A DNA stretch of 64,000 bases from Macrocystis pyrifera (Eukaryota; Sar; Phaeophyceae; Laminariales; Laminariaceae). The stretch is taken from assembly GCA_031763025.1 (NCBI GenBank), contig JASSKH010000005.1:17884128-17948127 (forward strand), read 5' to 3'. A program made the translations under genes and the position numbers. Shown piece by piece: positions 61,293-64,000 of this stretch; within the stretch, counting starts at the first letter, position 1, and each line of letters begins with the position of its first letter. A model generated the notes under the pieces. That model searched no databases. It saw nothing but the letters and a program-made list of their open reading frames with translations, and was not told the DNA's origin.

Positions 61293-64000
61293 CTGCGAGG
61301 CGTTTTATCACGAATAGGGGGGGGGGGGGAGGTAAGAACGAGTGAAGGTGTGGTGATCAATCATGTTTATGGGCAGAAAAGGGTTTGTGAATGGTATCGG
61401 ACGGCGGCGACCGCGACGCAAACGCAGTCCGAGGCCACGCAGGGGCTTCACAACCGGCCTCGCACTCACAGCACGAACAAAAAAACATACCTACGATACA
61501 ATGCGACGCAACAAAAAAAAAAAAACAAAAGCAACTACGCCGTCAAAAATAATTGATAACACGATCAAGCCGCATATAACAGCCTCCCCTCCCCCATTCG
61601 GCACAAGCGACGAAACACGAAGGGGATAAAACGAGCAAAAAAAAGTACGGAAAATATGAAAACAACTTAGTGAGCGCTCAACTATCGTAGTTGTCTCTAT
61701 TAGGAGTAGGAACGGTGGTTCGTCCCGGAAGGGGTACGTGGTCAATGGTCAAATGACTAAGTCAAGAAACAAATAAGTACCCACCCCCATCTCCCCCCCC
61801 CCTCCCGCCGGACACTCACCATGCAGACCCCTTGTCTCCCCGAAGGCCCACCCACTCGTCCACGCCTCCGCGATAGATCAGCTTGCTGAGAGGCACCTCA
61901 ACCTCCCCAAGGCGCTGGTCTGCGAGGAATTGCTTGCGCCACACGGCGATGCGGACGCACTGAGGCGGCCCCTGGCTCCCCTTCCCCATCCCCACTCCCC
62001 CCGCCACCCCCCCGTCGCCGTACCCGCCCATCACGAGCTCGTACGCCCCATCTCCGTACGCGAGAACGTAAGGGGACGCCTCCTCCGGAAGAGGGAAGCG
62101 GAAAGCGGCCGTGGCGTCCCACCGCGACTGCTCATTGGCCTGTTCGTTTGCCGTCGGTAATAGGCGCTTGATCGCTGTTACCGACGTATTGCGGCCCCTC
62201 CGTTTGGCCGCCGTGTCGCCCCCCATGTGTCCGTTTCCTCCGTTACCATGTCTGCCGTTTCCGCTTCCGATTCCGTTTCCCTGGCTGGAGCGCTTAAGGG
62301 TCACCGCAGCAAAAACGTCTGTCTTGGAGGGGTGGTAGTGAGGGCTGAGATTCTTCAGGCCTAGCAGTTGAACGGTCACCAGGGCTTGGAAGCGGTGCGG
62401 CAGCCGGAGGCGCCGGAAGAGGGCATTCCTTTTTGAAGTAGGCGTTCACGGGGATCGGGCGGAAGAGATGGGGGGGAGGGGGGGGGGGGGGGGGGTGGGG
62501 GGGTACTCATTTGTTGCGTGCGTTAGTCATTTGACCATCGACCACGCATCCCTTCGAGAGAGATGGAGATGGTTCTGTTGACTGAATGAGGTGAATTTGT
62601 TGGTATGGTGGTCGCTGTCGCTGTGGGACGGCATACTCGGACGACGCAGACGCTACCCTCACCAAAGGGGAACGAACGCATCTCCCCTAAACCATGCAAG
62701 CACAACAAACCATCGCATAAAACAGGCACGCTATCATAGCACACACGGCGTGTTCTGGCCGATCCGTTAGCACCAACCATTCAAGAGGCCAACAACAACA
62801 CCCCGTCCACACTCCTGCAAACCCCTACAGCAGTCACAGATCAACCGCACAATGTGGCCCTCCTGACCCCCCCCCCCCCCCGAGATCAACCGCATCACGA
62901 TACCCTCCCGACACTCGAAGCCCCGCCCGGCGTGCGAGATATCAATCCCAAAGTAATGCCCCTCGGACGCTCGACCCCCCCCCCCCCCCCCCCCCCCCCA
63001 CGAGAAACGGCCCAGCAGCAGAGCAGCAACAGCAGCAGATGCAAACTGAGCCAACACGAACGAAAGTCTACGTACGGTAAATTCAGTTCCCCTTCTCACC
63101 GGCAAAGGTGTTCGAAGACACAGAGGGAGAACGCGTCTCGCTCTGGCCGCTCGCCGTCGTGCACAGAGCACGGTAGTTCCGCCGCCGCTGCCGCAGCAGC
63201 AGCGGGGGTAAGAGGCGCGGCCCCGGGCACCACCTCGATCGCGCTTGTCGGCGCCGATCTCGCGGGACAGAAGTCGGCCAGCTGGTGCCTGTAGGAGAAC
63301 GGAAATTCCGCGCTGTTTCGTTTGTAACGGCAAGGGAGGTCGGGTGGGGGCGAGATTGGGAAGGTTGAGGGGTAGGGATGCGAGATAAATATGCTGGGAG
63401 ACCGCGGGTTCACTCTTGGACTGACAGCTACACTACACTGCAACTAGTATATTACGGCCAAAAGAGGCCTTGCAGCGTCTAAAAAGGCCGTTCACCTATG
63501 CATGTCTAAAACTGTAGCACATTTGGGTCGTGCGTGGTTCTCGGGATGGTTGGCACGGTCTGCAGGTACAGCTTCATAGCTCGGCCAGCGGAGTCGAAAG
63601 ACGGCGTGCCTCGACAGGGCCTTGTGACGAGCTTGAGGCTTGGGAACGTTTAATGCGTCGACGTTTCATTCCAATGCTTTGCTAACTTTTCTCGCTTTCC
63701 CGCAGTGGGAGGCTTCGCGCCGCCTACCTGCCCACCTCAACAGCCTTCCAACGAACAAAGAAGAAACAACAAAAATAGAACAATCAACAGGCAAACAGGC
63801 CAAAACAAGCAAACGAGCAAACGAACAAGCACAAATTAAACACACCATTGAAAAAATCACGCACCAATCATCAGTCATGAATCATCAATCACAGATCACA
63901 AATCACACACAATACATACTGGTACCTGGAAACCGTCCTGACCAACCAGTCCTCCGCGCCCAGCCTCATCCAAAGGTCTGACGCGGCCTGCCCCCCTATC
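61142..64000 (-). CDS. C2-domain protein, C-terminal part (4 exons; continues beyond the right edge)
   Basis: Exons on the - strand: 64000-63926 (partial), 63288-63100, 62428-61820 and 61292-61142. All three introns fall in the same codon phase and give an unbroken frame of about 340 residues ending at TGA 61144-61142. After a helical stretch (LWMRLGAEDW, later FSLCVFEHLCR and LPHRFQALV) comes a C2-like beta sandwich: VTVQLLGLKNLSP, DVFAAVTLKRS, a Gly/Asn-rich insertion, WDATAAFRFPL, VRIAVWR, then RLGEVEVPLSKL and WFVNVRF. Only a few acidic residues sit where calcium-binding loops would be, so it may be a Ca-independent C2 (inference). C2 domains bind membranes or proteins. I do not recognise the full protein family. 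Confidence 0.75.
61739..61802 (+). repeat. GTAC-poly-C repeat family copy in C2-gene intron
   Basis: Reads TGGTCAATGGTCAAATGACT, AAGTCAAGAAACAAATAAGT, ACC and C-rich sequence. Confidence 0.65.
61820..62428 (-). CDS. C2-protein exon carrying most of the C2 domain
   Basis: It starts after CTTCAAAAAG (weak pyrimidine tract) and ends ATG|GTGAGT. It holds the C2 strands, interrupted by a Gly/Asn/His-rich loop near residues 35-55 and a second Gly-rich loop before VRIAVWRKQFLADQRL. Confidence 0.78.
62460..62565 (-). repeat. GTAC-poly-C repeat family copy, same subtype as 11255
   Basis: The reverse complement reads GAAGGGATGCGTGGTCGATG, GTCAAATGACTAACGCACGC, AACAAATGAGTACC and a long C tract. It lies in a C2-gene intron. 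Confidence 0.7.
63100..63288 (-). CDS. C2-protein exon with Ala-rich linker
   Basis: It lies between CTCCTACAG and CCG|GTGAGA. It encodes HQLADFCPARSAPTS, a run of eight Ala, then ERDAFSLCVFEHLCR. Phase 2 at both ends. Confidence 0.7.
63926..64000 (-). CDS. C2-protein exon (partial at window edge)
   Basis: The frame reads from the window edge through AASDLWMRLGAEDWLVRTVS to the donor CCAG|GTACCA. It leaves two bases (AG) that are completed by the first base of the exon at 63288. Confidence 0.65.

Noticed and set aside
1..64000. CRISPR arrays, bacterial operons, ribosome binding sites
   Set aside because: The window is eukaryotic nuclear DNA. Tandem repeats lack the regular unique spacers of CRISPR.

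Overview
The window is nuclear DNA of an intron-rich eukaryote, most probably a photosynthetic stramenopile such as a brown alga. I cannot name the species. The reasons are: short exons joined by canonical GT-AG introns of 0.5-4 kb; a sulfolipid synthase whose first exon encodes a signal peptide followed by a transit-like stretch with a Phe just after the predicted cleavage region, the bipartite plastid presequence typical of heterokont algae; low-complexity Gly/Ala/Pro/Gln linkers; and very many short dispersed repeats and long poly-G/poly-C tracts. Layout. 1-8.5 kb is repeat-dominated: a 100-bp tandem duplication, two hairpin MITE families, a roughly 33-bp minisatellite, and a 2.2-kb inverted-repeat structure enclosing a LINE reverse-transcriptase remnant. 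From 8.5 to 34.9 kb on the + strand lies one large gene of at least 18 exons (about 1,430 codons recovered). It encodes a multi-WW-domain protein with a PH-like segment, a poly-Gln tract and a C-terminal SAM-like domain. From 38.2 to 43.1 kb lies a decayed Ty3/Gypsy-type retrotransposon on the + strand (gag, RT, RNase H, integrase, chromodomain). From 48.3 to 56.8 kb on the - strand lies a complete 8-exon SQD2 gene (512 aa, every splice phase consistent). From 61.1 kb to the right edge on the - strand are the last four exons of a C2-domain protein that enters from outside the window. Gaps between genes hold MITEs, a tRNA-headed SINE-like repeat, minisatellites and unassigned sequence. The host genes do not form an obvious pathway. 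SQD2 makes the plastid sulfolipid SQDG; the WW/SAM protein is a probable scaffold that binds proline-rich ligands; the C2 protein probably binds membranes or proteins. The most unusual signal is a set of TA-flanked micro-insertions. At TA dinucleotides inside repeat copies, the TA is replaced by TATTAATA, TATAATA, TATATA, TACTGTA or TACCTGGTA, while sister copies in the same window keep the plain TA. This looks like excision footprints of TA-targeting transposons. All gene models were read by eye from splice consensus and phase; no search or alignment program was run.
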